From Oscillospiraceae bacterium (GTDB lineage Bacteria > Bacillota > Clostridia > Monoglobales > Monoglobaceae), in assembly GCA_015068655.1 (NCBI GenBank), contig SVKC01000001.1, positions 22,022-86,021 on the forward strand: a stretch of DNA of 64,000 nucleotides. The letters are read 5' to 3'. Each line of letters starts with the position of its first letter. Positions within the stretch are counted from its first letter, which is position 1. The position numbers were made by a program, and so were the translations under genes. This document shows positions 1 through 9,962 of the stretch, in pieces. The notes beneath the pieces were generated by a model. The model did no database searches and had not been told where the DNA came from. It saw only the letters and a program-made list of their open reading frames with translations.

Positions 1-52
1 AACACAAACACAATCCGCACACCAGAAGTCTTTTTAATTTTTTCACCAACAT
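1..52 (-). CDS. Start of a secreted or membrane protein (partial)
   Basis: An ATG at 52 is preceded by an AAAGGAG ribosome-binding site and opens a frame that runs off the left edge. The 17 visible residues begin MLVKKLKRLLVCGLC, a basic N-terminus followed by a hydrophobic run. This is what a signal peptide or lipoprotein leader looks like. It lies 45 bases downstream of the first beta-helix gene on the same strand and is probably the next gene of the same operon. Its function cannot be seen. Confidence 0.6.
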   Translation of the reverse strand, partial: MLVKKLKRLLVCGLCLC

Positions 53-96
53 TTCTCCTTTCCTGATTTTATTTATATAACTTTAATAATTTTTCA

Positions 97-2742
97 TTAT
101 TTGCGGTAATTGTCCTTATATGTACCAATGCTGTCATAATCAATTGGCTCAAATCCGCTGATTTCACTGTAAATCGGCGAATCTGTTCTGAGATTGTAAT
201 TACCCTTTGTTTCATCAACAAATCCAAGGTCGCTGTTTATCACCTTATTGCTAATGAATTTGATATTAAGGCTCTTTCCGCTGCTGTCAACTGGATTGTC
301 AACATATATTCCTTTTGCATATTTCGCAGTTTTATCCTCTGACCATCTGTCAAAGAAGCTCACCCCGTGATTGTGAATTACGTTGTTTTTGTAGCTTATA
401 TCCGCAGGGTATCTCGCATTGTCACTTTCAATATCAAGAGCATCAAGCTCAGGATATATCTCCTTGTACGGCTCGGAATGAATGGGGAATAGCTCTATAA
501 ACGAAAGTGTATTGTTCCACGCCGTATCGCCCGCATACTGGTGAACTCCGCAAGGATACATATATGTGTAATAGCCCGTATTCTTTTCAGGAATATCCAT
601 CAGAATATTGTTCTCAAACTTGATTCTCCGTCCGCCGTTGCTGAGCAAGGGCACATCCACATTTCGGAATATATTTCCCGTAATCTCAAAGCCCGAAGAC
701 AACTCATCAAGGTAAACCCCGACTGTACTGCCGCTTATGGGTGCGTCCTTTCCTTCCAGATTATAGAATTCATTATTCCTGATGATGTTTCCTGCACCTG
801 TATACCAATGATAGGAATAAATTGCTCCATAGTCCGAGGCATCAAGACAAACATCATGGAACTTGTTGTTCTCAATCAATGTTGTGAAACCAACGCTTCC
901 GACTGCAACAGTGGTTGCATCAAAGAACTCGTTGTTTCTGATATATGCACCCACACTCCAATCAAGGTCAATGGCTGGACTGTATGCTCTTGCCTGCTTT
1001 GCGTAATTGAAGATTTTATTGTTTTCAATCACCGTCTTGCTGTCCTCAAGGGTGTTCCAATTCTTATTACTTACTCTGATTGCCTTCTGTGCCACATCAT
1101 GAATGTCCGATGAATATATTCCGCAATCCGAAGTATTCAGGAACTCAACAGCATTATCTCCGAAATCGGTGATTTCGCATCCTTTGATTTCACAGCCTGT
1201 TGAATTTGATACAACAACGCCACGTCCGAGACCGCTGCGGATTTTGATTCCGTCAATCACAACATTTTGGCATTTTTCAAGGGTTATAAGAGCATTTTCA
1301 TTAAAACTCACATATGCATCCTCTATGCTGTCACCCTTTGGCGGATAAACATAGAGCTTGTCGGTATTTTTGTCAATGAACCATTCTCCCGGTGCATCAA
1401 GCTCTTCAAGAAGGTTATAAACAAAATACCATGCATCGTCTACCGCATTATATGTGGGTGTATTGTTTGACACAACAGTATTACCACTCACTGAGCTTAT
1501 TTTCAAGGTATCCTCATGCCAGTTATATTTCCAGTAACCAAACAGATGTGCATTATCTGCCGTTGCCCAGTTTGCTGTACCGTCATAATCTGTGGTGAAG
1601 CTCAATCCGCTGTCGGTTTTGTTGATGCTCACAACCTTCGCAAACTCATCATTGTTGGGCCATCTTGCGTTTGTGCACATTTCACCGTTGATGTTGAAGC
1701 TCACTCTTGGTGTATGTTTTCCGCTTCCCGAACGCAGAACCTCTTCGCCATAGCCTTTGTATCCGTCTGCTCCAAGGTTGTATTCATATACCTTGCCCTG
1801 TGCTGTCGCCGGAATTCTGCTGTCTGTTGAAATACTGAATTTTTCTGCCGGCAGATTTGTCTCACCTGTTATAACAGCATTGTCACCAAGAGCTGTTATG
1901 CGGATGTTGTTATATCCCTTCAAGGTCAAGCCCGAATTTTCCACGGCATATTCACCATCCGCAAGGCATATCACGGCATTTTCAATCCCGCCGTAATATA
2001 CACGGTTGAGTGCCACCTGAATTGTCTTGAGAGGCTTTTCTGCACTGCCGTCACCGTTCTCGTCATTTCCCTTTGGTGATACGTATATCGCATCACCTTT
2101 TTTAATGTCATAACTAAGTGTTTCAAAATACGGCTGCATATTCTCATCAAAAACAAAAATTTTCATTTCCTGTGCCGTGATTTCTTCAGGGGCATACAGC
2201 TTTATACTCAGGCTCTCCCTGTCCTCCGTATCTGCCTCAGGTACGTAACTTTTTGCTTCAAGAAGCACTCCGTTTTCGTCATACACAGCGGTCAATACTG
2301 CATATATTTTTGCTCTTGTGTCGTTATCATTAAGCTCCAGCTTGAGAACATCTCCAAAGCCGATTTCTGTACCGCCGTCCGATACATACATTCCTGTCAG
2401 TATGTGTTCACCAACCACATTGCCGGGTCTTGGTGCATCCACAGTTTTTTCCGCAATGCCCGTTCCGTCATTGACCAGAATTTCCATATTCTGACCATAA
2501 TCATCAATGGGAGTCTTCTGCACGAAAGCATTGTCTATATCCTCTATAAGATTGATATATTCAATATTTCCGTCAGCATCCTTGACTACCACAGATGCCT
2601 TACTGCCCTCAGCCGTACCCTGAACCGACATTTGATTATCCTCAGAATCGGGATAAATTCGGTCAATGGAAACAGCATGAGCACTTGTTGGAATCAGCAT
2701 CGCCAGCAACAATGCCACGGCTCTTATACTCTTTATTTTCAT
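97..2742 (-). CDS. Secreted right-handed parallel beta-helix protein (carbohydrate-active, GH141-like?)
   Basis: This 881-residue protein starts with a clear signal peptide (about residues 1-23, ending SAHA). A roughly 190-residue beta-rich region follows. Near residue 219 there is a DUF1565-type segment (IYVSPKGNDENGDG) that typically opens a right-handed beta-helix. The middle carries NARWPNNDEF (about 358) and a GEWFIDKNTDKLYVYPP stretch (about 452), then repeated N/V/I-rich helix rungs (about 485-780). These inner motifs are shared with the next gene and recall beta-helix glycosidases such as GH141. That family assignment is an inference. Its ribosome-binding site AGGAGG is formed by the last two Arg codons of the upstream gene, so translation is probably coupled. 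The neighbouring sugar importer suggests extracellular glycan attack. Confidence 0.8.
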   Translation of the reverse strand: MKIKSIRAVALLLAMLIPTSAHAVSIDRIYPDSEDNQMSVQGTAEGSKASVVVKDADGNIEYINLIEDIDNAFVQKTPIDDYGQNMEILVNDGTGIAEKTVDAPRPGNVVGEHILTGMYVSDGGTEIGFGDVLKLELNDNDTRAKIYAVLTAVYDENGVLLEAKSYVPEADTEDRESLSIKLYAPEEITAQEMKIFVFDENMQPYFETLSYDIKKGDAIYVSPKGNDENGDGSAEKPLKTIQVALNRVYYGGIENAVICLADGEYAVENSGLTLKGYNNIRITALGDNAVITGETNLPAEKFSISTDSRIPATAQGKVYEYNLGADGYKGYGEEVLRSGSGKHTPRVSFNINGEMCTNARWPNNDEFAKVVSINKTDSGLSFTTDYDGTANWATADNAHLFGYWKYNWHEDTLKISSVSGNTVVSNNTPTYNAVDDAWYFVYNLLEELDAPGEWFIDKNTDKLYVYPPKGDSIEDAYVSFNENALITLEKCQNVVIDGIKIRSGLGRGVVVSNSTGCEIKGCEITDFGDNAVEFLNTSDCGIYSSDIHDVAQKAIRVSNKNWNTLEDSKTVIENNKIFNYAKQARAYSPAIDLDWSVGAYIRNNEFFDATTVAVGSVGFTTLIENNKFHDVCLDASDYGAIYSYHWYTGAGNIIRNNEFYNLEGKDAPISGSTVGVYLDELSSGFEITGNIFRNVDVPLLSNGGRRIKFENNILMDIPEKNTGYYTYMYPCGVHQYAGDTAWNNTLSFIELFPIHSEPYKEIYPELDALDIESDNARYPADISYKNNVIHNHGVSFFDRWSEDKTAKYAKGIYVDNPVDSSGKSLNIKFISNKVINSDLGFVDETKGNYNLRTDSPIYSEISGFEPIDYDSIGTYKDNYRK

Positions 2743-2748
2743 CTCGCT

Positions 2749-4917
2749 TTACCTCCTGATTTCCGTACGGTATTCATCCGTATAAAGACCAATATCTTCA
2801 AATGGAATAGGCTTAAATTCAGGAATATCCCTAAACACAACCGAATCCTCTTTCAACGTAAAGTTTTTGTTTTCCATATCAACAAAGCCTATATCCTCAC
2901 CTGCCTGATATTCAACATTGTTTTCAATGGTAACATGTTTTTTTGTTTCCTCATCAAAGATAAAATACATACCGTTATAGAAAACATTATTATCAAAATA
3001 GCTGTTATAAGGATAAAGATACACATCATCCTCGTTCACATGATACAGTTCGGGATACTTCTTCTGATAAGCCTCTGACTGCACAGGGAATAAACCTCTC
3101 CAGCTTTCTTTTGAAGCCCAGTCGCCCCAGTTATATGCATGAGAATACAACGACATTGGTTCTTTCACATCCGTTGGAGTGTTCAGAACTATATTGTTTC
3201 TGAAAATGTTTCTGTGACCGCCATTCATCAGAAGTGCTCCGTTAACATTGTCAATAATATTTCCGTAAGCTGTATTTCCGCTGGACAGCTCATCAAAGTA
3301 TATTGCCGGAGTCCAGCCCGAAAGCCCTGTACCCTTTGTATCGTGCAGATAATTATATCGAATAATTACGCCAGCCATATTATACTCCCAGTAAGAATAC
3401 ATCATTCCCATATCCGCCGCCGTCTGGCACACGTCATAAATCTCGTTGTATTCATAAATCCCCGTATGTCCGCCAAAGCCTATTGCATTACAAGGTCCGT
3501 CATGAATAACATTGTGGGCAACATAAATACCCGTACTGTAGCCCGTCTCTATTGCACCGTTATATATTGTGTTATACTGTGCATACTTTTCGATGTAGTT
3601 GTTGACAGCATAACAATTTCGGTTTTCAAGGTTTTGCCAGTCGTTACAGTCAAATTCTATACAGGTTGAACCCATATTGTAAAAATCACTCGACAGCACG
3701 CCTGAATAGTCGCAGTCGCTGAACATAACACCAACAAGCTGAATCCCTTCAAAATCACAGCCAAACATCTGCACATAATCACAGCCGTTTGCGTCAACAA
3801 CACCGCCCAGGCTGTTTTTGAAGCTCAAGTTTTCAAAGGTCACATAATTACAGTTGTCAAGGTCAAACATCAAATCCGCATATGTCAGGATTTCCATATG
3901 AGAATCTTCCGTTATCTTTTCCGTGGGATAGAAATACAGTATATCCGTATCATCATCCACGTACCACTCACCGGGGGCATCCATTTCCTGAAGAAGATTG
4001 AATACGTAATACATACCGTCTCTCACAACACTGAACGATGCGGGGCTTTCGGTAAACACCATATTTCCCTGAACGGTTTTGATACGGGTTGAATCAACAG
4101 CCCAGCCATACCTCCAGTATCCATATAGCCATGCATCCTTTGCATCGCCCCACGCTTCAACCCTCGGAGCATCAGAGCTGAACACAAAGCCCGGCAGCCC
4201 TTCAAGGCTGGGAACCATTCCCGAACCGTTGTTATACTTTGAGCCATACCACTCTATCCCGGGATAATAAACCGTTCCCACTTTGGCAAATTCATCGCCA
4301 TTGGGCCATCTTGCACACACCAAGTCCTGACCGTCAAAAACAATCTTTGCCTGTGGCTTGGAATCGTACACGCCATAGTACGTCTGAGGAACATAACCTG
4401 TTCCGTAAATTCCCTGCTCTCCCAAATCAATCTCGTATATCTCGTTGCGAGCTTCTTTTGGAATCTGTTTTAAAATGTCCTTGTTCTTCACCTTTGTTGC
4501 CTTTGAGACATCAACATTTTCTGCGCCTACAAAGACCGGTTTTTCTCCCTCAAAAGCTGTGATTACCAACGGAGTTTCCGCAGTACCCGAATCCTTCGCC
4601 GTCATTACCACAGGCTCCGTAAACATATAGTTGCCACCGCGCATAACAATCTTTACGCAGGAATAAGTTCCGTCCTTGGGGATTGTTTCAGCCTTTGCCA
4701 ATGCCTTTGCCACAGTTCCGTATGGTCTTTCAAAGCTTCCGTCACCCTTGCCGTCAGGTGCAACAAAAATTGTATAGGCATTGCTGTCATCATACCTTGA
4801 CGGCTTTACCCACTTTGAACTTCCACCTTCGTCTGACGCAAAGCTCTGCATTGGAGCAAATACCGAAGCAAGGCAAAGAATCATGCTCAATATTATTGAA
4901 GTTTTTTTGATGCGCAC
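2749..4917 (-). CDS. Secreted right-handed parallel beta-helix protein, paralogue of the downstream gene
   Basis: The 722-residue product has a signal peptide (about 1-27, ending QSFA) and almost immediately the beta-helix opener YTIFVAPDGKGDGSFERP (about 48). It shares with its neighbour the ARWPNGDEF motif (about 200) and a DAPGEWYVDDDTDILYFYP segment, then Asn-rich helix rungs with GHRNIFRNN-like turns. It lacks the 170-residue N-terminal beta-rich extension of the larger paralogue. The start is GTG at 4917, 6 bases after GAGGTG. The stop overlaps the AGGAGG site of the next gene. A secreted glycosidase or lyase for a plant or host glycan is likely, but substrate and catalytic residues cannot be named. 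Confidence 0.8.
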   Translation of the reverse strand: MRIKKTSIILSMILCLASVFAPMQSFASDEGGSSKWVKPSRYDDSNAYTIFVAPDGKGDGSFERPYGTVAKALAKAETIPKDGTYSCVKIVMRGGNYMFTEPVVMTAKDSGTAETPLVITAFEGEKPVFVGAENVDVSKATKVKNKDILKQIPKEARNEIYEIDLGEQGIYGTGYVPQTYYGVYDSKPQAKIVFDGQDLVCARWPNGDEFAKVGTVYYPGIEWYGSKYNNGSGMVPSLEGLPGFVFSSDAPRVEAWGDAKDAWLYGYWRYGWAVDSTRIKTVQGNMVFTESPASFSVVRDGMYYVFNLLQEMDAPGEWYVDDDTDILYFYPTEKITEDSHMEILTYADLMFDLDNCNYVTFENLSFKNSLGGVVDANGCDYVQMFGCDFEGIQLVGVMFSDCDYSGVLSSDFYNMGSTCIEFDCNDWQNLENRNCYAVNNYIEKYAQYNTIYNGAIETGYSTGIYVAHNVIHDGPCNAIGFGGHTGIYEYNEIYDVCQTAADMGMMYSYWEYNMAGVIIRYNYLHDTKGTGLSGWTPAIYFDELSSGNTAYGNIIDNVNGALLMNGGHRNIFRNNIVLNTPTDVKEPMSLYSHAYNWGDWASKESWRGLFPVQSEAYQKKYPELYHVNEDDVYLYPYNSYFDNNVFYNGMYFIFDEETKKHVTIENNVEYQAGEDIGFVDMENKNFTLKEDSVVFRDIPEFKPIPFEDIGLYTDEYRTEIRR

Positions 4918-4931
4918 TCACATCACCTCAC

Positions 4932-6374
4932 TTACTTATTTTTGTTAGCAATAAATTCATCAATCTGTTTCTGTACCTCTGCCATAACTTTTTCAAGCCC
5001 AGCGCTCTTGAGCTTTTCCACAAACTCTTTGTGCAGCTTCTCATAATCCTCAGCACCATAAACAAGATAATCAAATTCCTTTTCAACAGCCGATAGGTTT
5101 GCAATTTCAGTCTTGATATTATCTGTGTTAAGTTCAAATCCGTCAAGGAACATAACCTTTGCCCTTCTGTTCAGTTCATCAGCCTGCTGCCAAAGACCCT
5201 TTTCCTGTCCTTCGATGTAGTAAGAATTGAACTGGCTACCGAAAGCAAAACCGTTTGTTGTAGCGTATCCGCCGTCGGGTATAATTCTTACAGTTTCATC
5301 ATCTATCTTCTCATAGTGCTTTCCTTCGATACCGAAGTAAATAAGATTGTAAAGGTCTTTGTCTTCATTGAGTAACTTCACAAGCTGCAAAGCTTCCTTT
5401 GGATGCTTGCTTGTTCTTGAAACAGCTGTCATTGTTGCTCTTGCGCCATTATTGCTGAGTACAGGCTCTTTAAGAAGAGGAATTTCAATAATTTCTTCAC
5501 CGTATTGGTCTTTGAGATTTGCAGCTGTACCTGCACCTGCCTGAACTCTCCAGCATCCGTATTTGATTGTATTTGTCTGTTCTTCTCCTGCCGCACTTAC
5601 AACGTCGGGACGGATATAGCCTTTTTTGTAGTAATCACGAACCAATGCCAGCTTCTGCTCATATTCGTCTGTTTCATAAATTGAATAAACCTTTCCGTCA
5701 GCATCAGCATCTATTACGCCAACAGCAGGAGCACCTGTTCCAAAATAAATCCATGTCTGGAGGTTGAATCCAATTGGATTGAGAGGATAAAGATTAGGTT
5801 CGTTCTTCTTTATCTGTTCAAAATACGGCTCCAAATCCTGAAGCTCTTCAACCGCTTCAACATCAACATTGTATTTTTCCGCAAGGCGCTTCGGAATTGC
5901 CGCAGCCTCATAGTATGTATAGCTCTGGTAATTTGGAACAGCCATAACTTTTCCGTTTATACGGGCAGAATTCCATGTATACTCAGGAATCGAGTTGTAA
6001 AAATCCTGTTCTTCTGCCAAAAGGTCATCCAAAGCATAGAAAGCACCGTTTTTTGCATTCTTCAGAAAATCGTTTGACCAGCTTGATGTAAAGCACAGAT
6101 CAAATTCCTCACCCGATGAAATAATCATATTCATTTTTTCTGCATATACACCTGTGTCAATAACCTGAATATCTACAGTGAAACCAAGCTTTTCCTTCAC
6201 ACGCTTGTTGAACTCCGTCATCACTGTTTCCATATCTCTCTGCTTATTTCCGAGAACGTACCAAAGAAGCTTCGTTTCACCTGCTTCTTCCTTCTTTTCA
6301 CCTCCGCAGCCTGCCAGTGACAGCATCAAAACAACCGCCAATACTGTCGCCAATAATCTCTTACCAAATTTCAT
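4932..6374 (-). CDS. Sugar ABC transporter substrate-binding lipoprotein (LplA-like)
   Basis: The 480-residue protein has a lipoprotein signal with lipobox LAGC at Cys23, so it should be anchored outside the membrane. The mature part begins TKLLWYVLGNKQRDMETVMTEFN, typical of family 1 extracellular solute-binding proteins. The C-terminal third resembles the DUF3502 domain of the Bacillus LplA group. It lies 41 bases after the LplC-type permease and 14 before the beta-helix genes, and so belongs to one transport and degradation operon. The likely ligand is an oligosaccharide released by the neighbouring secreted enzymes. Confidence 0.9.
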   Translation of the reverse strand: MKFGKRLLATVLAVVLMLSLAGCGGEKKEEAGETKLLWYVLGNKQRDMETVMTEFNKRVKEKLGFTVDIQVIDTGVYAEKMNMIISSGEEFDLCFTSSWSNDFLKNAKNGAFYALDDLLAEEQDFYNSIPEYTWNSARINGKVMAVPNYQSYTYYEAAAIPKRLAEKYNVDVEAVEELQDLEPYFEQIKKNEPNLYPLNPIGFNLQTWIYFGTGAPAVGVIDADADGKVYSIYETDEYEQKLALVRDYYKKGYIRPDVVSAAGEEQTNTIKYGCWRVQAGAGTAANLKDQYGEEIIEIPLLKEPVLSNNGARATMTAVSRTSKHPKEALQLVKLLNEDKDLYNLIYFGIEGKHYEKIDDETVRIIPDGGYATTNGFAFGSQFNSYYIEGQEKGLWQQADELNRRAKVMFLDGFELNTDNIKTEIANLSAVEKEFDYLVYGAEDYEKLHKEFVEKLKSAGLEKVMAEVQKQIDEFIANKNK

Positions 6375-6415
6375 TTTTCATTCCGTCCTTTCGTATATAT
6401 ATTATTTTTTATTAT

Positions 6416-7288
6416 TTACCCTTTTACCGAACCAACCGTAAGTCCCTTTGCAAAATACTTCTGGAAGAAGGGGAATACCAGTATCATAGGTCCTGACACA
6501 ACAACCGCCAAAGCCATTCGCACTGACTCGGTGGGAACATCCACATTCATCATCTGCATTGGCATATTGCTCATCTGTGTCTTTATGAGCTCAACATTCT
6601 TCATAATTCTCTGGAGCTGATATTGAAGAGTTACCAGGTTCTCGTCATTGATATAAAGAAGACAGGTGTACCAGTCATTCCATCTGGTAAGTGCCCCCAA
6701 AAGCGCAACCGTCGCAAAAACCGGTTTGGAAAGGGGAAGCACAACCTGAAAAATCATTCTCACATCGCTGCATCCGTCAATCTTCGCTGCATCAAACAGC
6801 TCACCCGGAAGCTGTTGAAAGAAGGTTCTGAACAAAATTACGTGGAATGGTGTCACAAGCCCCGGAAGAACAAGCACCCAGAAGTTGTCCTTGAGATACA
6901 GATACTGAGTAATAAGCATATAGCTCGGAACAAGACCTCCCGAAAAAAGCATAGTGAAAAATACGTAAAATGAAACTACTGACTTAAACTTGAAATCCTG
7001 TCTTGACAAGGGATATGCCAGGAACGACATAACCAACACCGCAAGAACTGTTCCAACGACCGTACTTGCAATAGTCACACCATATGAGCGTATAATCGGT
7101 TCCGGATCCAAAAATATGTATTTGTAAGCATCAAGACTGAAGGTTTTTGGAAAAATACTGTATCCGAATTCATTGAGTGTTGCCTCATCCGTAAGGGAAA
7201 CAGAAACAACAACTATGAACGGTATCAAACAAAGAATCGATGCCAGAATTAGCCAAATATGTGAGATAATACTTTTTTCTTTTTTCAT
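6416..7288 (-). CDS. Carbohydrate ABC transporter permease (LplC/YtcP-like)
   Basis: The 290-residue membrane protein has about six hydrophobic segments. The ABC-permease EAA loop reads GELFDAAKIDGCSDVRMIF, and the family-typical C-terminus is FPFFQKYFAKGLTVGSVKG. It matches the MalG-side permeases of CUT1 importers of the LplC/YtcP branch. It starts at an ATG behind GGAGGGAG and follows the partner permease by 17 bases. No ATPase is encoded nearby. In this family a shared MsmX-type ATPase from elsewhere in the genome usually powers the pair. Confidence 0.92.
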   Translation of the reverse strand: MKKEKSIISHIWLILASILCLIPFIVVVSVSLTDEATLNEFGYSIFPKTFSLDAYKYIFLDPEPIIRSYGVTIASTVVGTVLAVLVMSFLAYPLSRQDFKFKSVVSFYVFFTMLFSGGLVPSYMLITQYLYLKDNFWVLVLPGLVTPFHVILFRTFFQQLPGELFDAAKIDGCSDVRMIFQVVLPLSKPVFATVALLGALTRWNDWYTCLLYINDENLVTLQYQLQRIMKNVELIKTQMSNMPMQMMNVDVPTESVRMALAVVVSGPMILVFPFFQKYFAKGLTVGSVKG

Positions 7289-7305
7289 AGCTTTTACTCC
7301 CTCCG

Positions 7306-8211
7306 TTAGAATAATGCGTTGTCCTTCTCTATTCTTCTTACAATCCAGTTCACCAAAACGATAGTAATGAAACCTACAATAGACTGGAAGAATCCAACCG
7401 CTGCCGACATACCTATTTCACCGTTTGTGTTCAATGCTCTGAATATGTAAGTATCAATAACATCTGTGGTCTCATAAAGCTTTCCTATATCTCTTGTGAC
7501 CTGATAGAACAAACCAAAATCAGAACGGAAAACATTGCCCAATGCCAACAATGTCATTGTTATTATCAAAGGAATAATCGACGGAATTGAAATATGCCAT
7601 ATTTTCTGTAACCTTGATGCTCCGTCAAGATCTGCCGCTTCGAAAAGCGAATCATCAATACCCATAAGTCCGGCATAATAAATTATGCAGTTTATTCCCA
7701 CGTTCTTCCACACAGAAAAGAAGCCAAGTATAAAGGGCCAGTACTTTGGCTTTGCGTACCAGTCAATCATATCAACACCGAATTTTTCCAAAATTCCGTT
7801 TATAATACCTGCTGTCGGGTTCAAAAAGCCATAAGCCATACAGCCAACAACAACCCATGACAAGAAGTAAGGAAGCATCATTGTGGTTTGATATGCTTTT
7901 ATCATAATCCGTTGTCTTATGTTGTAGAGCATAAGAGCAAACAGAACAGCTACCACTATGCCCAAAATTATGTATGACAGGTTGAGTGTAATGGTGTTAA
8001 AAAGAATTCGCTTTGCATCCTGTCCTGCAAAGAAAAACTCAAAATTTTTGAACCCTACCCACGGGCTTTTCAGAATTCCCAGGTCATATCGGTAATCTTT
8101 GAACGCAATAACCAGGCCTCCTATGGGAATATAACAAAATACAAACAACAACAGAACCCCCGGCAATGCCATGAGGCAATACATCAACTGTGTTTTGTTA
8201 AACTTCTTCAT
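7306..8211 (-). CDS. Carbohydrate ABC transporter permease (LplB/YteP-like)
   Basis: This 301-residue protein is the MalF-side permease of the importer. It opens YCLMALPGVLLLFVFCYIPI, has six predicted membrane segments, and carries the EAA-type loop DSLFEAADLDGASRLQKIW. The ribosome-binding site is AGGAG about 12 bases before the ATG. It is the first gene of the transporter operon, and the promoter with overlapping palindrome at 8252-8293 lies directly upstream. Confidence 0.92.
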   Translation of the reverse strand: MKKFNKTQLMYCLMALPGVLLLFVFCYIPIGGLVIAFKDYRYDLGILKSPWVGFKNFEFFFAGQDAKRILFNTITLNLSYIILGIVVAVLFALMLYNIRQRIMIKAYQTTMMLPYFLSWVVVGCMAYGFLNPTAGIINGILEKFGVDMIDWYAKPKYWPFILGFFSVWKNVGINCIIYYAGLMGIDDSLFEAADLDGASRLQKIWHISIPSIIPLIITMTLLALGNVFRSDFGLFYQVTRDIGKLYETTDVIDTYIFRALNTNGEIGMSAAVGFFQSIVGFITIVLVNWIVRRIEKDNALF

Positions 8212-8251
8212 TTTTTGCTGACACTCCTATCTTATATTTAGATGTAATAAT

Positions 8252-8308
8252 ATTTTATCAAAAAAATAACAACGCAACAATTTGCTGCGTTGTCTCAATA
8301 TTATAATT
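8252..8308 (-). promoter_or_regulatory. Promoter and operator palindrome of the sugar transporter operon
   Basis: Read on the minus strand there is a -35 TTGTTG (8275-8280), a 17-base spacer and a -10 TAAAAT (8252-8257). An inverted repeat at 8269-8293 overlaps the -35. Its arms are 11 bases (ACAACGCAACA on the plus strand) with one mismatch and a 3-base centre. An AT block with ATTATAA lies just upstream (8300-8306). The same arrangement, spacing and much of the sequence recur before the GH3 gene at 15067-15122, which argues for a shared regulator. The hairpin could also end transcription from the kinase gene, which stops 24 bases away. Confidence 0.7.
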
Positions 8309-8316
8309 TTTTGTCC

Positions 8317-9954
8317 TTAGTCTACTGATATTTTCACCTGTATCTTTGTACGTCCCTCTTCATCATATCCAATCTTCAAGCCATAGCCGTCACCGTATAT
8401 GAGGTGAAGCCTCTGATTTACGTTGTTCAGACCTATATTGACATCTTCGGTAAACTCATGATTCAGGAACTTTTTGTTGAGTTCCTCTGCCAGTTTTTTC
8501 TCAATTGGTTTTCCGTCATTTGTGATTTCAAAGTATGCATTGCCGCCGTCCATATAGCCCTTTATGTACACTCTTCCGTCTACGGGCTGGCAACATCTCA
8601 CCGCATTTTCAACTATGGGCTGAAAAGTCACTTTGGGCACCTTTATGGACATCATATTCTCAGGGATTTCAATAACACAATCAAAGGAATCGAAAAGACG
8701 TTCCTTCTGTATATCCACATACATTTTCAGGTATTCAATTTCCTCATTCAAAGCAACGGTATGGGTCTTTGTGGAGAACGAAAACCTCAGAATTGTTGAA
8801 AGCTTCACAAGCATCTCCGCAACCTTTTCCCCATCCTTGCCAAGTCTCTCGGCATACAGACCTATAATCTGCAGAGTGTTTGAAATAAAATGCGGATTTA
8901 TCTGGCTTTGAAGTGCAACCATTTGCATCTTGTTCATATTTTCAAGGCTTTTGTCAAGACGTCTTGCGCGGAATACGTGTCGCGCATTTCCCCTTATATT
9001 GTTTCCGATAATTCTTTCATATTCATCAATTCTGGATATTGCGTCTTCCTCATTCATTATGTTCATAACACGTTCAAAGGGAACATAAATTTTCAGGCAC
9101 GCAACTGCAGTAAGCACAATCAGGAGAATGAATATAACCAGAACCAGCAAAGCCACACTGGGTGAGAATATGTTCGTTATTTTCAGTTCATCGCTTATGT
9201 CGGTATAACACACAAGGATATAGCTTTTTTCATTTGTCTTTTCTGTTTTGACAAATCTTTTTCCTTCTGTATCGGACGGCAAAGTGTCAATCACGGTGTA
9301 GCCCAACTCATCTGTCAATTTGAGCCCCAGAAGATTTGCCTGTTTTGCATCAAGAAAGCTCATCAGGTCATCGTAATAAAGCCCATACACAACAGTTCCG
9401 AGAAAAGTCTCGTTGTCCCATATGCCTTCTGTCACAATGAGATATTCTATTCCATTTATTATGTCACGCCTATACATACGGTAAGCTTTGTCTGCCCTGA
9501 CAGCGTCAGAAAGTTCTTCAACATACTGTTTTTCCTCATCTAAGGAGCATTGAAGAACATAATCACTTTGAGCTGCATAGGTCGCAATAAACGCTCCCAT
9601 AGAGGATGCCGCAAGAAGCTTGTCTGCCGTGCCGTAAAACTCCGTTACCATATTCCGAAAGGCTGTCATATCCTCGTATAACTCTTTTGTGGCAAAAAGA
9701 TTCTGCACCGCCATGCTTTTTTGAATTTCCTCCATCTGTCTGTCAACGTCAAAAAAGACCTTGTCGGCAAGCACAAGCCTGTGCGCTGTCGTATCATTTG
9801 CCTCAAAGGTTACTCTGTCTATATTCTTTTCCGCAGACAGATTGTATATCAGGAAAATTATTATTATGAACACAATTACTGCAGGAACAACAATCATTGC
9901 TATATTCGCAAAAAACAGTTTCCTGACTTTTCTGTTCGTTTGATTCATAACCAT
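8317..9954 (-). CDS. Sensor histidine kinase, YesM/LytS-type
   Basis: The 545-residue membrane kinase has an N-terminal membrane segment (about 18-40), a large extracellular sensor region, a second membrane segment (about 268-290) and a cytoplasmic kinase core. The His_kinase motif is QSQINPHFISNTLQ (about 345-358). It is followed by an N-box variant TFQPIVENAVRCC and a G-box NIGLNNVNQRL. Such kinases phosphorylate AraC-type response regulators that control sugar operons. It sits 8 bases behind the regulator gene. The start could be the ATG at 9954 or the one at 9948; neither has a strong Shine-Dalgarno sequence. Confidence 0.92.
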   Translation of the reverse strand: MVMNQTNRKVRKLFFANIAMIVVPAVIVFIIIIFLIYNLSAEKNIDRVTFEANDTTAHRLVLADKVFFDVDRQMEEIQKSMAVQNLFATKELYEDMTAFRNMVTEFYGTADKLLAASSMGAFIATYAAQSDYVLQCSLDEEKQYVEELSDAVRADKAYRMYRRDIINGIEYLIVTEGIWDNETFLGTVVYGLYYDDLMSFLDAKQANLLGLKLTDELGYTVIDTLPSDTEGKRFVKTEKTNEKSYILVCYTDISDELKITNIFSPSVALLVLVIFILLIVLTAVACLKIYVPFERVMNIMNEEDAISRIDEYERIIGNNIRGNARHVFRARRLDKSLENMNKMQMVALQSQINPHFISNTLQIIGLYAERLGKDGEKVAEMLVKLSTILRFSFSTKTHTVALNEEIEYLKMYVDIQKERLFDSFDCVIEIPENMMSIKVPKVTFQPIVENAVRCCQPVDGRVYIKGYMDGGNAYFEITNDGKPIEKKLAEELNKKFLNHEFTEDVNIGLNNVNQRLHLIYGDGYGLKIGYDEEGRTKIQVKISVD

Positions 9955-9962
9955 ACACCACT

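Noticed and set aside
8269..8293. Palindrome seen first as a plain terminator of the kinase gene
   Set aside because: Its twin at 15081-15111 and the aligned -35/-10 elements make an operator the better explanation; terminator activity may be secondary.
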